Notes under the pieces: generated by a model
What the model saw: only the letters and a program-made list of their open reading frames with translations
The model's database searches: none
What the model was told of the DNA's origin: nothing
In this document: positions 1 through 7,989 of the stretch, one piece after another
How the letters are laid out: each line of letters starts with the position of its first letter
Numbering within the stretch: the first letter of the stretch is position 1
Made by a program: the position numbers and the translations under genes
From: JANWXR01 sp964608265
Lineage (GTDB): Bacteria; Chloroflexota; Anaerolineae; Anaerolineales; UBA6663
DNA length: 50,876 nucleotides
Assembly: GCA_964608265.1 (NCBI GenBank)
Contig: CAZSNP010000033.1
Location: forward strand, 1-50,876
Reading direction: 5' to 3'

Positions 1-92
1 GGCAGAAGGCAGAAGGCAGAAGGCAGAAGGCAGAAGGCAGAAGGCAGAAGGCAGAAGGCAATCTGCTTTCCGCTTGCTGCCTTCTGCCTTCT
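1..92. repeat. Heptamer tandem repeat with inverted tail
   Basis: Eight or more head-to-tail copies of the 7-mer GGCAGAA fill positions 1-59. After an 18-nt interval, positions 78-92 carry the reverse complement of two units (TGCCTTCTGCCTTCT), so 46-60 and 78-92 can pair as a 15-bp stem. The 3' end of the SCO1664-family gene runs into this hairpin. It may act as a weak transcription stop, but it resembles the other tandem mini-repeat hairpins at gene junctions in this window. The array is cut by the window edge, so its length is unknown. Confidence 0.85.
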
Positions 93-822
93 AAACAGGC
101 GGCCAGGGGTAGCTGCGGCCCGAACCCGGCTGAGGATACTTGCGCGCCGTCAGCACCCGGTCGGCGCGGCGGCGCAGCGCGGCGACTTCGAGCGGATCGA
201 GCAACCCATTCAGGGCGGCTTTCAAATCCTCGTCGCACTCGAGGCGATCGCGGAAGTCCTCGACCTCCGTCAACAATTCCCTGGGGATGGCCTCGCCCGC
301 GAACTCCCAGATCACCGTGCGCAGCTTGTTCTGCGCGTGAAAACCGATGCCGTGATCGATCAGCCAGATCTTGCCGGACTGGTCTTTGAGCACATGCCCG
401 CCCTTGCGGTCGGCGTTGTTGATGAGGAGATCGAACAGCGCCACGCGCCGCATCGCGGGCCGGTCGTCGTCGGTGATGCTGAAGTAGTGAAAGTCCGGCT
501 CGGCGTGGACGAAGAATTGCAGCGAGCCGGGGCCGTGCGGGCCTGCTTCGCGGTACACGGTCGGCGGCACAAAGTTCCAGCCGAGCGCCTCGCTGACGAT
601 GAAGGCGGCCACCTCGCGGTAGGCCAGTGTATCCTCGGGGAAATCCCACAACGGCTGCTCACCCCTGGTGGGTTTATATACGGCGAAGGTCACTTGCTCG
701 CCGCGCGACACGCGCGCCAGAAACGTGTAGTTCGACCCGTGCGGCAGCAAGCCTTCGAGCTTGAGGTCCCCCTCACGCAGCAGCGTGAGCATCTCTTTTA
801 GGCTGATGGATGTGGCTGCCAT
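91..822 (-). CDS. SCO1664 family protein (PI3/4-kinase-like fold)
   Basis: 243-residue protein recognised as the SCO1664 family, uncharacterised and related in motif layout to PI3/4-kinase-like or HipA-like phosphotransferases. Visible signatures are a candidate ATP-binding Lys in AVYKP (about K50), the catalytic-loop-like NNADRKGGH (about 135-143, Asp138) and a metal-binding-like IDHG (Asp156). It is the last gene of a tight three-gene minus-strand unit: 36 bp after the DUF3090 gene, which itself lies 30 bp after the phosphomutase-like gene. The same gene order is known from Actinobacteria, sometimes near mycothiol genes. Substrate is unknown; kinase activity is an inference from the motifs. 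The ATG start at 822 gives the usual family length. Confidence 0.9.
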   Translation of the reverse strand: MAATSISLKEMLTLLREGDLKLEGLLPHGSNYTFLARVSRGEQVTFAVYKPTRGEQPLWDFPEDTLAYREVAAFIVSEALGWNFVPPTVYREAGPHGPGSLQFFVHAEPDFHYFSITDDDRPAMRRVALFDLLINNADRKGGHVLKDQSGKIWLIDHGIGFHAQNKLRTVIWEFAGEAIPRELLTEVEDFRDRLECDEDLKAALNGLLDPLEVAALRRRADRVLTARKYPQPGSGRSYPWPPV

Positions 823-858
823 AAATCGCCGGGTCGTGACCGCGCCCGCCGCGCTGCC

Positions 859-1386
859 TCAATACTGATGCCCGTTGCGCTTGGGGCAGAAATGGCCCTG
901 CGGGTCAATCGGTTGGCCGCAGAACGGGCAGATGGGGCGGCCCTTGCGCACGAGGGATTTGCCGTGCTCCGAGAGCGCCAGCATCTGGTTGCGCGTGGCG
1001 TACAGCCGGGCCACGCTGGCGTCATCCTGGGGACGCTCCTCCGTCACCACTTCCTGCGCCACCAGCACCACCAAATCCCGATCCTGATCGTAGCCCAACG
1101 CCAGTTGCCCGACCCGAAACGCCGGATCGAGCGGGACCCGCAGCGACATGCGGTCGGGCCGGTAATCGACGTGCGCCTGTGGCAGGTCGGTGATCTTCTC
1201 GTGCAGCTCTTTGACGAACTCGCCGATGCCCTGCGCCAGGGCCTCCACCTGCATCTTCTCCACAATCAGCGTGACGGTCTCGTCGTTGTGCGTGGCCTGC
1301 AAATAGAACACGCGCTGGCCGGGCTGGCCGATAGCGCCGGCCGTGATGTGGGATACCGGGTTGAACTCGTAGACAGTGCCGGGCAT
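859..1386 (-). CDS. DUF3090 family protein
   Basis: 175-residue soluble protein of the DUF3090 family. The N-terminal two thirds form the conserved alpha/beta region. The C-terminus holds a compact putative metal site with CPFC (C153, C156), a further Cys at 167 (FCPKR) and His173 close to the end, suggesting a small zinc ribbon. It is the middle gene of the phosphomutase–DUF3090–SCO1664 operon. No enzymatic function is established for the family. The conserved partnership suggests that the three proteins act together, perhaps on a phosphorylated metabolite or protein. The ATG start at 1386 follows the upstream gene by 30 bp. Confidence 0.9.
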   Translation of the reverse strand: MPGTVYEFNPVSHITAGAIGQPGQRVFYLQATHNDETVTLIVEKMQVEALAQGIGEFVKELHEKITDLPQAHVDYRPDRMSLRVPLDPAFRVGQLALGYDQDRDLVVLVAQEVVTEERPQDDASVARLYATRNQMLALSEHGKSLVRKGRPICPFCGQPIDPQGHFCPKRNGHQY

Positions 1387-1416
1387 GAGGCAGGGAATGA
1401 ACTCTGGGCCAACGAA

Positions 1417-2061
1417 CTACGCGCGCTTCTTTTTTCGTCCGGGCCGGTGCGGATGTGAGACTTCGACGCCGTTGGTGTCGTTCAATTTTACCAAAGCCGG
1501 ATGGCCCTGACCGAGCCGCAGCACCGTGATCGAGGCAGTGCTGATCATCACTCTCTGAAACAAATCCATCGGCAGGCCGAGATAGTGCGCGACCACAAGC
1601 TTGATCACATCGCCGTGCGAGACTACGGCGATGGCGTCCTTCGGGTGCCGCTTCACCAGCGCCTCCACGGCCTCCACCGCCCGAGACTGCACCGAGCGAA
1701 AGGTCTCACCGCCGGGGAACCGCATCGCCGACGGCACGCCCTGCACGGTGCGCCACAGCTTCGTACGCGCCAGCCGCTTGAGGCTCTTGCCCTGCCACTC
1801 GCCATAGCGCACCTCGCCCAGCCCTTCGACGATTTCGACGGTCAGCTTTTTGGCCTCCGCCAGCGGGGCGGCGGTCTCACGCGCGCGTTCGAGTGGGGAT
1901 GAATAGACCGCGGCCAGCGGCGCGGCTTTGAGCTTTTCGACCAGCGCCAGCGCCTGCTTCTGGCCGGCCTCATTCAGACTCACGCCCGGCGTCCAGCCGG
2001 CGAGTTTGCCGGCGCGGGTATAGTCGTTCTCGCCGTGGCGGATGAGCAAGACCAGGGTCAT
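1417..2061 (-). CDS. MSMEG_4193-family histidine phosphatase (phosphomutase-like)
   Basis: 214-residue member of the histidine phosphatase superfamily. The phosphohistidine motif RHG is at residues 8-10, an SSPLERARETA arginine region is near 54-64, an acidic candidate acid/base is E83 in LGEVRYGEWQG, and the second catalytic His is H149 in VVSHGD. The family (MSMEG_4193-type 'putative phosphomutase') is conserved in Actinobacteria and Chloroflexi and travels with DUF3090 and SCO1664 genes, as here. The C-terminus is strongly basic (GRKKKRA), which might bind nucleic acid or a phosphorylated polymer (inference). It is the first gene of the operon. Whether it is a phosphatase or a mutase cannot be told from sequence. 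Confidence 0.9.
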   Translation of the reverse strand: MTLVLLIRHGENDYTRAGKLAGWTPGVSLNEAGQKQALALVEKLKAAPLAAVYSSPLERARETAAPLAEAKKLTVEIVEGLGEVRYGEWQGKSLKRLARTKLWRTVQGVPSAMRFPGGETFRSVQSRAVEAVEALVKRHPKDAIAVVSHGDVIKLVVAHYLGLPMDLFQRVMISTASITVLRLGQGHPALVKLNDTNGVEVSHPHRPGRKKKRA

Positions 2062-2100
2062 AAGGAGTCCTCAACAACGGAAGTGCCGTGAGTGTACCCC

Positions 2101-2134
2101 AAAAGAAAGCAGCCCATTCAGGTGAATGGGCTGC
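2101..2134 (-). terminator. Rho-independent terminator of the DUF4397 gene
   Basis: A 12-bp perfect stem (2109-2120 with 2123-2134, sequence GCAGCCCATTCA and its complement) with a very short loop. Read on the minus strand it is followed by TTTCTTTT (2108-2101). It lies 19 bp beyond the DUF4397 stop codon and separates that gene from the phosphomutase operon. Confidence 0.8.
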
Positions 2135-2152
2135 CGGGCGAGCAGGTGGCCG

Positions 2153-2893
2153 TTACCGCAGGTTGATGACCTGCGGGATGACGGTGAAGGTGCCGTTGGC
2201 CAGTGAACCGACGGCGAAGACGAAGGTCGCCGTTTGCGGGCGCAGCGTCACCGGGATGTTGCTGCCAACCTGATTGAGCGTGCCAGCGGCGAACACACCC
2301 GCCTCATAGCGGCCGCGCTTCACATCGATCTGGGCCTCACCCTTCATGCCCAGGCTGGCATTGGTGAGATTATCGAGCGAGCCGAGATACTGGCCGCGCT
2401 GGAAGAGGCAGATATCAACCGCCGGGGCATTGGCGGTGTGGCGCACGACCAGCCGCGCCTCGGCCCGCCTGGTGCGCGAGAGGTCGTTGACGAACTTGCT
2501 CGCGGTCGGCGCGCCGCTCGTGTTGAGGTGGGCGACGATGGTCGCGCTCTCACCGGCGTTGAGGGGCAGGTCATTCACATCAATGGCCAGGAAACCCGTG
2601 CACGGGTGCGCCGGGTCGGCGACGCGCACCTGGATATCGTACGCGCCGGCCGGCAGCGACAGCGGGCCAACGATTTCCCCAAACCTGAAGCCCTGCAACG
2701 CGCAGGCGCCATTTACGGAAACGTCCACCGGCAGGTCATCGGGCAGGCTTGTGCCCAACAGAGCGTTGACATCCTTGCCCGGGATGCCGTGGACGACATA
2801 CACCGAGGCGTTGCCGTCGGAGGCCGCCACCGGGCCGATCACGGTCAGCGCCACGGCGACTGCCAAAAACAAAGCCATCAATTTCTTCTTCAT
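2153..2893 (-). CDS. Secreted DUF4397 domain protein
   Basis: 246-residue exported protein. A Lys-rich start (MKKK) and a hydrophobic stretch to about residue 24 ending PVAAS form a Sec signal peptide. The rest carries DUF4397 features: repeats beginning like ASVYVVHGIPG and ARLVVRHTANAPAVDI, the substrate-like VDVSVNG, and an AGAYDIQV turn. DUF4397 proteins are Ig-like extracellular beta proteins of unknown function, often found as tandem domains; about two domains fit here. The AGGAGA ribosome site at 2899-2904 is well placed for the ATG at 2893. It is transcribed alone and closed by a terminator, so it is likely a free surface or secreted protein. Confidence 0.88.
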   Translation of the reverse strand: MKKKLMALFLAVAVALTVIGPVAASDGNASVYVVHGIPGKDVNALLGTSLPDDLPVDVSVNGACALQGFRFGEIVGPLSLPAGAYDIQVRVADPAHPCTGFLAIDVNDLPLNAGESATIVAHLNTSGAPTASKFVNDLSRTRRAEARLVVRHTANAPAVDICLFQRGQYLGSLDNLTNASLGMKGEAQIDVKRGRYEAGVFAAGTLNQVGSNIPVTLRPQTATFVFAVGSLANGTFTVIPQVINLR

Positions 2894-3104
2894 CGTTATC
2901 TCCTGTGGTCAGAGTAGTTGGAGACGGTTTGGCGTATACACCTGTCTCCCCGAGTTGCCCCACTGTAGGCGGAGATCGCGAATGTGTCGCGAAGGTGTAT
3001 AAGCCTTTTTAGCAAAGGCTCATCTAAACACCCCTTGAATGAGAACTTGAAAAGTGAAGGCGCAGAGAAGAGATGTGAGCGGCGGCTACATGCGTAGATA
3101 GTGA

Positions 3105-4511
3105 TCAACGCGCAGCGCGGCGTTTGGCGGATTGCAGTTCTTGTTCGTTCAACTCGGGGAGCGTGGTGGTCTCGGTCAGGCCGAGCGCTTTCTCCTGCGC
3201 CGCGCGCCAGCGGGCCAGGCGATCTTTCACGGACGATTCGTAACCCTCGCTGGAAGGGGAATAGAAGTAGGTGCCGAGCAGCGCGGTGGGCAGATATTGC
3301 TGGCCGGTGTGATGTCCCGGCGCTTCGTGCGGATACACATAGCCCTCGCCGTGTCCCAACCCCTTCGCGTCGCGGTTCGCATCCTGCAGGTGACGCGGCA
3401 CCTCCACCTTGCCCTCGGCTTCCACTTTCTCATACGCCTTGAAGTACGCCCCGGCGGTGTTCGACTTCGGCGCGGTGGCGAGGTAGAGCGTGGCCTCGAC
3501 GATGGGATAGATGCCCTCGGGCATGCCGACGAATTCGAAGGCCTGCACCGCAGCGCTCGCCACCACCAGCCCCAGCGGGTCCGCCAGGCCGATGTCCTCC
3601 CCGGCCAGGATGACGAGCCGGCGCAGGATGAAACGCGGACTCTCGCCGGCATACAGCATCTTCGCCAGCCAATAGAGCGCGGCATCCGGGTCGCTGCCAC
3701 GCACGCTTTTGATAAAGGCGCTGATGGTGTCGTAATGCGCGTCGCCGTCTTTATCGTACAACACGGCGCGCCGCTGGATGGACTCCTGCGCCACTTCGAG
3801 CGTGACGTGAATCGCGCCGTTGCTGTCGGGCGGCGTGGTCTCGACGGCGAGTTCGAGCGCGTTGAGCGCGTTGCGGGCATCCCCGCCGGCGACGTGGACG
3901 AGGTGGGCCAGCGCCGCTTCCTCCATGATGACCTTGCGCTCGCCATAGCCGCGTTCGTTGTCGGCGAGGGCGGCCAGCAGAATCCGGCGCGTATCCTCCG
4001 GCGTGAGCGCCTTGAGCGCGAAGATGCGCGAGCGCGAGACCAGCGCGCCGATGACGTCGAAATACGGGTTCTCGGTGGTCGCGCCGATGAGGATGATCGA
4101 GCCGTCTTCCACATGCGGCAGCAACGCATCCTGTTGGGCTTTGTTCCAGCGATGCACCTCATCCACAAACAGGATGGTGCGCTGGCCGTGCAACTTGCGC
4201 CGCTCTTTGGCCCCGGCGATGACGGTGCGCAGATCGGCGATGCCGGCCAGCACGGCGTTGAGCGAGGTGAATTGCGAGCGGGTGGTGTTGGCGATGATCT
4301 GCGCGAGGGTCGTCTTGCCCGTGCCGGGCGGCCCCCACAGGATGATGGATGAGAATAGCCGGTCGGCCTGGATGGCGCGCCGCAGCAAACGGCCCGGCCC
4401 CACGATCTCCTCCTGCCCGATGAAGTCATCGAGATTGCGCGGGCGCATCCGCGCGGCCAGCGGGGCCTCGCTGGTCAATCGCTGTTGCAGGGCGTGGTCG
4501 AAGAGATCCAC
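3105..4511 (-). CDS. rarA: Replication-associated recombination protein A (AAA+ ATPase)
   Basis: RarA/MgsA (WRNIP1) family clamp-loader-like ATPase acting at stalled replication forks. From the chosen GTG start the protein is 468 residues, near the family length. Walker A GPPGTGKT is at about 60-67, Walker B ILFVDEVH with D117/E118, and sensor 1 GATTENPYF near 143-151. These are followed by the MgsA C-terminal tetramerisation region (YLATAPKSN, YVYPHEAPGHHT). The reading frame stays open 43 codons further upstream to 4640, but that extension crosses the divergent promoter region and looks non-native. A TATACT hexamer ends 6 nt before the GTG with no ribosome site, suggesting a leaderless message. 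It is divergent from the SPFH fusion gene. Confidence 0.93.
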   Translation of the reverse strand: MDLFDHALQQRLTSEAPLAARMRPRNLDDFIGQEEIVGPGRLLRRAIQADRLFSSIILWGPPGTGKTTLAQIIANTTRSQFTSLNAVLAGIADLRTVIAGAKERRKLHGQRTILFVDEVHRWNKAQQDALLPHVEDGSIILIGATTENPYFDVIGALVSRSRIFALKALTPEDTRRILLAALADNERGYGERKVIMEEAALAHLVHVAGGDARNALNALELAVETTPPDSNGAIHVTLEVAQESIQRRAVLYDKDGDAHYDTISAFIKSVRGSDPDAALYWLAKMLYAGESPRFILRRLVILAGEDIGLADPLGLVVASAAVQAFEFVGMPEGIYPIVEATLYLATAPKSNTAGAYFKAYEKVEAEGKVEVPRHLQDANRDAKGLGHGEGYVYPHEAPGHHTGQQYLPTALLGTYFYSPSSEGYESSVKDRLARWRAAQEKALGLTETTTLPELNEQELQSAKRRAAR

Positions 4512-4517
4512 GCCGCG

Positions 4518-4523
4518 AGTATA
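4518..4523 (-). promoter_or_regulatory. Candidate -10 box for leaderless rarA
   Basis: TATACT on the minus strand, separated from the proposed GTG start (4511) by 6 nt, so transcription would begin at or beside the start codon. No convincing -35 hexamer is visible. No Shine-Dalgarno lies between. Confidence 0.4.
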
Positions 4524-4574
4524 GCACGCAGATTCTACTCGCTGTGTTGGGAATGCGTTATCGAAACGCGTGCA

Positions 4575-4603
4575 TTGCCAGCCCTCAGACGGGATGTTAC
4601 AAT
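4575..4603 (+). promoter_or_regulatory. Sigma-70-type promoter for the NHL/SPFH gene
   Basis: TTGCCA (4575-4580), a 17-nt spacer and TACAAT (4598-4603), close to the vegetative consensus and pointing at the downstream membrane protein gene. The expected transcript start is near 4610, leaving a leader of about 60 nt before the ATG at 4671. Confidence 0.6.
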
Positions 4604-4670
4604 CGCCTCTAACGGGCCGCAAACACAGTTGACCCAGCACGCCTGAGATTTGGGGGCCATTCGCGTGGCG

Positions 4671-7328
4671 ATGTCTTTTCGAACCCTGGCGGGAATGATC
4701 GGCACAGCAGCACTGACCTCGGTGCTGTTTTACTATCGGTGGTGGTGGGCGGCCCTCGTCCTACTCCCGGTAGCGCCTCTACTTGTCTGGTACTTAACCA
4801 AAGAACATCGCTGGCAACGCGCCCTGCTCACCGGGCTGGCCGCCTGGCTGACGGTCCTCGGCTGCACGATCTGGTTCTGGCTGACGCCCGAACAGCCGGT
4901 GTATGTGCATGTGAACGGGGTGGCGTTCAACGGGCAATACATCTTCGTCAGCGATCTGGCCGCGCCGCGGATCGTGCTGTTCGACACCGCTTTCGCCGCG
5001 GTGGATGAATGGCGCGGCAACCTCGGCCGCCCGGCGGGCCTGGCCTGGACGCCCGACGGCCGCCTGCTCATCGCCGACCCGCTCAATCACCGTTACGCGC
5101 TGGCTCAGGGTGGCCTGCCGACCGAGTTTGGCCTGGGCGCGTACGGAACCGGCTCGGGCCAGTATCGTTACCCGCAGGATGTGGCCGCCGATAGCCGCAA
5201 CCAGTTTTACATCGCCGACACCGGCAACCATCGCGTCGTCATCGTCCACGCGGCGAGCCGGGAGGTGGTGACCACGCTCGACCTCCCCAACGGCGCGCCG
5301 CGCGGCCTGGCCATCAACCCGTGGGATCAATCGCTGCTGGTCGCCGACTCGTCCAACAATCGCGTCTATGTGTACGACTCGGTGCAGCGCGTCGTGCGCA
5401 CGACGTTGCCCGTTACCGGCACGCAATTGCTCGACCCCGGTGATGTGGTGGCCAATACCCAGGGCACCATCTTCGTCGCCGATACCGGCAACCGGCGCAT
5501 CGCCATCTTCACTCCGCTGGGGGCCTTTGAACGCGAAATCCGGCCCGACCGCACGTGGTCGCCGGCGCAACTGGCGCTGGGGCCGGGCGGTGAGCTGATG
5601 GTGGTGGACGCGCTGTCGGGCAAACTCCTCATCCTTGACCCCGCCGGCAACGTCGTGCGCGAAATCGGCCGGCAACCGGTGTGGCCCGCCTCGGCGCAGA
5701 CGCAGCGCAACCAGGCCCTGGCCTTCGCGGCCGTGATGACGGTGCTGGCCTTCGGCGCCCTCCTCGTCGCCTGGATCATCGGCGGGCTCAACGTCGCGCC
5801 GTGGTGGGGATTGAAACCACGTCAGGCCATCTGGCTCATGCTCCGCACGGTCGGCGCGTTGTTCTGGCCCAGGCGCTTCAACACCGCATATCAAAAGGTG
5901 CTCGATGGCAGCCTCGACGGGCCGATGCGGGTGGCCGGCCCGGGCCTCGTCTCCATTCAAGGCGCGAGCGCGGTCGCCCTCGAACGGGGTGGCCGGCTGT
6001 CGCGCGTGTCCGGGCCGGGCACCGTCCTCACCGAGCCGGGTGAGGTCATCCGCAACGTCTTTGACCTGCGCCCACAGACGCGCCAGTTCGATCAGACGAA
6101 GGAGGCGGTGTACTCGCGCGACGCCATCCCGCTGGAAGTGAAGTTCACCCTCCAGTATCGCATCATCCAGAACGAAGCCCTGTTGGTGACGCAGGGGCGC
6201 CATGAGGTCAAAGATGAGGCGCTGCGCCGGGCGGCGCTCAACGCCAACGATTGGCACGCGCAGACCGAGCATGCCGCGCGGGATGTGCTGCGCGAGGTGA
6301 TCACCACCCGCCGGGTGGAGGAGATTTTCGACCCGCGCAAAATCCAAATCGGCATCACCTCACCGCGAGCGCCATTGCAGCAGGAGATGCGGCGCCGCCT
6401 CGGCCAACTCACCCCGGCCTGGGGCGTGGAGGTGCTGAGCGTCACGCTGGATGAGATTCGCCTGCCCGCGCCGGTGCAACAGCGGCTGTTGCAAGTGTGG
6501 GATGTGGAATGGAACCGGTTGGTCGAGGTGGGCCGCGCGCAAACCGAGGTGTGGGCGTTGCAGGAGCGCAGGCAATTTGAGCGGGATGAGGAGCGCCGGC
6601 AGCTCGAAGCCAGGCTGACTCAGGCTCAACTGAAGCTGGCCAACATGCGCAACGAGGCGCTGGCCGGTTGGGAAGTGGATCGGGTGAACGTCGCGCACCA
6701 GAAAGAACTCGAGACGGAGCGCGCGCAACTGGAGACGCAACTCCAGCAGCTCAAAGCCCGGGCCGAGGCGGAGTTGGCGCGGGTCGGCCTCGAATCGGAG
6801 CTGGAGGCCGAACGCTGGCGGCTGGAGCACGACCTGTCGCAGCAACCCGATCAGGCGCAACTCGGGCGCATGCGGTTGCAGGCCGCCATCGAGGCCGCGC
6901 GTGCCGAACTGGATGCGGAGCTGGATCGTGAGCTGCTGCGGCTGGAGCATGACAAAGATGTAAAGCCCGAGCGTGCCCGTCTGCAGGCCGATGTGCGCGG
7001 CATACTCGATGACATTCGGGTGCGAACTGCTCGCCGGCGCGCAGAACTGGAGCGTGAGCGGACTCAGGACAAGGCCCAGGCTACCGTCACCCAGGGGCGC
7101 GCCAAGGCCCTGGCCCGCGTAGAGTATTTGCGGCAGGTGCTCAACGTGCTGCGCGATGATGACGAGTTGCTCAACAGCGCCGACCCGGAAGTCTGGCAGT
7201 TGGTCACGCGCCTGGTCTCGTTTGCCGACCTCAAGGCCGCCCTGAACGCGTACATGCGCGAAAACGCCCTGCTTGAAGATAGCCAGAATCATGAGCAAGC
7301 AAAGTCGGGCCAGAAGAAAAGCGCCTAG
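4671..7328 (+). CDS. NHL-repeat propeller / SPFH (band 7) membrane fusion protein
   Basis: About 885 residues with an unusual domain order. Two or three hydrophobic segments come first (FYYRWWWAALVLLPVAPLLV and the GLAAWLTVLGCTIWFWL helix). An NHL-type beta-propeller with repeated IADPLNHR, IADTGNHRVV, VADSSNNRVYV and VADTGNRRIAI blades follows (about 80-340), then another membrane helix (LAFAAVMTVLAFGALLVAWI), an SPFH/band 7 domain (about 420-610) and a long Glu/Arg/Leu-rich coiled coil. SPFH proteins scaffold membrane microdomains; NHL propellers bind ligands or proteins. The frame also opens at TTG 4650. I chose ATG 4671 because there is no good ribosome site at 4650. The end overlaps the next gene by 38 bp, suggesting co-expression. 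Confidence 0.85.
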   Translation: MSFRTLAGMIGTAALTSVLFYYRWWWAALVLLPVAPLLVWYLTKEHRWQRALLTGLAAWLTVLGCTIWFWLTPEQPVYVHVNGVAFNGQYIFVSDLAAPRIVLFDTAFAAVDEWRGNLGRPAGLAWTPDGRLLIADPLNHRYALAQGGLPTEFGLGAYGTGSGQYRYPQDVAADSRNQFYIADTGNHRVVIVHAASREVVTTLDLPNGAPRGLAINPWDQSLLVADSSNNRVYVYDSVQRVVRTTLPVTGTQLLDPGDVVANTQGTIFVADTGNRRIAIFTPLGAFEREIRPDRTWSPAQLALGPGGELMVVDALSGKLLILDPAGNVVREIGRQPVWPASAQTQRNQALAFAAVMTVLAFGALLVAWIIGGLNVAPWWGLKPRQAIWLMLRTVGALFWPRRFNTAYQKVLDGSLDGPMRVAGPGLVSIQGASAVALERGGRLSRVSGPGTVLTEPGEVIRNVFDLRPQTRQFDQTKEAVYSRDAIPLEVKFTLQYRIIQNEALLVTQGRHEVKDEALRRAALNANDWHAQTEHAARDVLREVITTRRVEEIFDPRKIQIGITSPRAPLQQEMRRRLGQLTPAWGVEVLSVTLDEIRLPAPVQQRLLQVWDVEWNRLVEVGRAQTEVWALQERRQFERDEERRQLEARLTQAQLKLANMRNEALAGWEVDRVNVAHQKELETERAQLETQLQQLKARAEAELARVGLESELEAERWRLEHDLSQQPDQAQLGRMRLQAAIEAARAELDAELDRELLRLEHDKDVKPERARLQADVRGILDDIRVRTARRRAELERERTQDKAQATVTQGRAKALARVEYLRQVLNVLRDDDELLNSADPEVWQLVTRLVSFADLKAALNAYMRENALLEDSQNHEQAKSGQKKSA

Positions 7329-7989
7329 GACAGCGAGAAGACGCCGCCTCGCCGCCAGCGCGGCCTCAGCCGGGCCGGGGTCCGCCAACGGCGAGCAACT
7401 CGTTATCAAACTTCGAGAGCTGGCCGAAGATACCATTCAGTTGATGTTCGACACGCTGACCATGTCACAGCTCGAGGAGGATGTGCGCAAATCGGACTTG
7501 GCGTTTTCGATGGTGACGGCCCACGACCACTGGAAGAAAGGTGAATGGAGCGATGTGCAAACCGCCTGCGCCAACGGCATTGATCTGTGCACCATCTGGA
7601 CCGGGCGACAGTTTTCACCGATCCCGACGTTGCTGGTTGGCATCTTGTATGCGCTCTCAGGCAGCAGCCATATCCTCAACATCGCTGCCCCGGACAGCAG
7701 CCAACGGGATGCAGTCCAGGCGTTTCGCAAAAGCCGCGAGGTCCTGCGCCAAATGTTTCACGCGGCCAGCGACCGATTTGAGGCGGTGGCCTGCCTGGGG
7801 TTGGCGGTGGCTTATTGCAAAGACCATCGCTACGGATATGCCGCGCATACCTGTGCGCAGGGGCTGGCCCTTTTGCCACACGAACATGTCGTTGGGAGTG
7901 TGGATGGGGATCTGCGTGAGAGACTGAAATCACTATGGAATCACGCGCGCGCGCTCGACGCTGCGCAATTTCAATCGAGGCCCGCATGA
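7291..7989 (+). CDS. Hypothetical protein, possible helical-repeat protein
   Basis: 232 residues from ATG 7291, overlapping the end of the SPFH fusion gene by 38 bp. The first 35 residues are very basic (RARRKAPRTARRRRL). The rest is predicted helical, with a segment FEAVACLGLAVAYCKDHRYGYAA that resembles a single TPR-like helix pair, and several aromatic/Cys positions (DLCTIWTG, AAHTCAQG). I do not recognise the family. Its stop codon overlaps the start of the next gene (ATGA), so the three genes from 4671 to 8942 look translationally coupled, and this protein is probably a partner of the SPFH scaffold. Confidence 0.75.
   Translation: MSKQSRARRKAPRTARRRRLAASAASAGPGSANGEQLVIKLRELAEDTIQLMFDTLTMSQLEEDVRKSDLAFSMVTAHDHWKKGEWSDVQTACANGIDLCTIWTGRQFSPIPTLLVGILYALSGSSHILNIAAPDSSQRDAVQAFRKSREVLRQMFHAASDRFEAVACLGLAVAYCKDHRYGYAAHTCAQGLALLPHEHVVGSVDGDLRERLKSLWNHARALDAAQFQSRPA

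Noticed and set aside
1..59. CRISPR or VNTR gene
   Set aside because: 7-bp units without spacers; a simple tandem repeat.
3002..3020. Terminator downstream of rarA
   Set aside because: AGCCTTT/AAAGGCT makes a 7-bp stem but the minus-strand tail is TATACACC, not a T-run.
3132..4352. Long plus-strand reading frame opposite rarA
   Set aside because: GC-rich antisense shadow: no ribosome site, no domain, and rarA motifs are intact on the other strand.
4794..6347. 517-codon minus-strand frame inside the NHL/SPFH gene
   Set aside because: His/Arg-rich composition typical of an antisense frame; the plus strand carries recognisable NHL and SPFH motifs.
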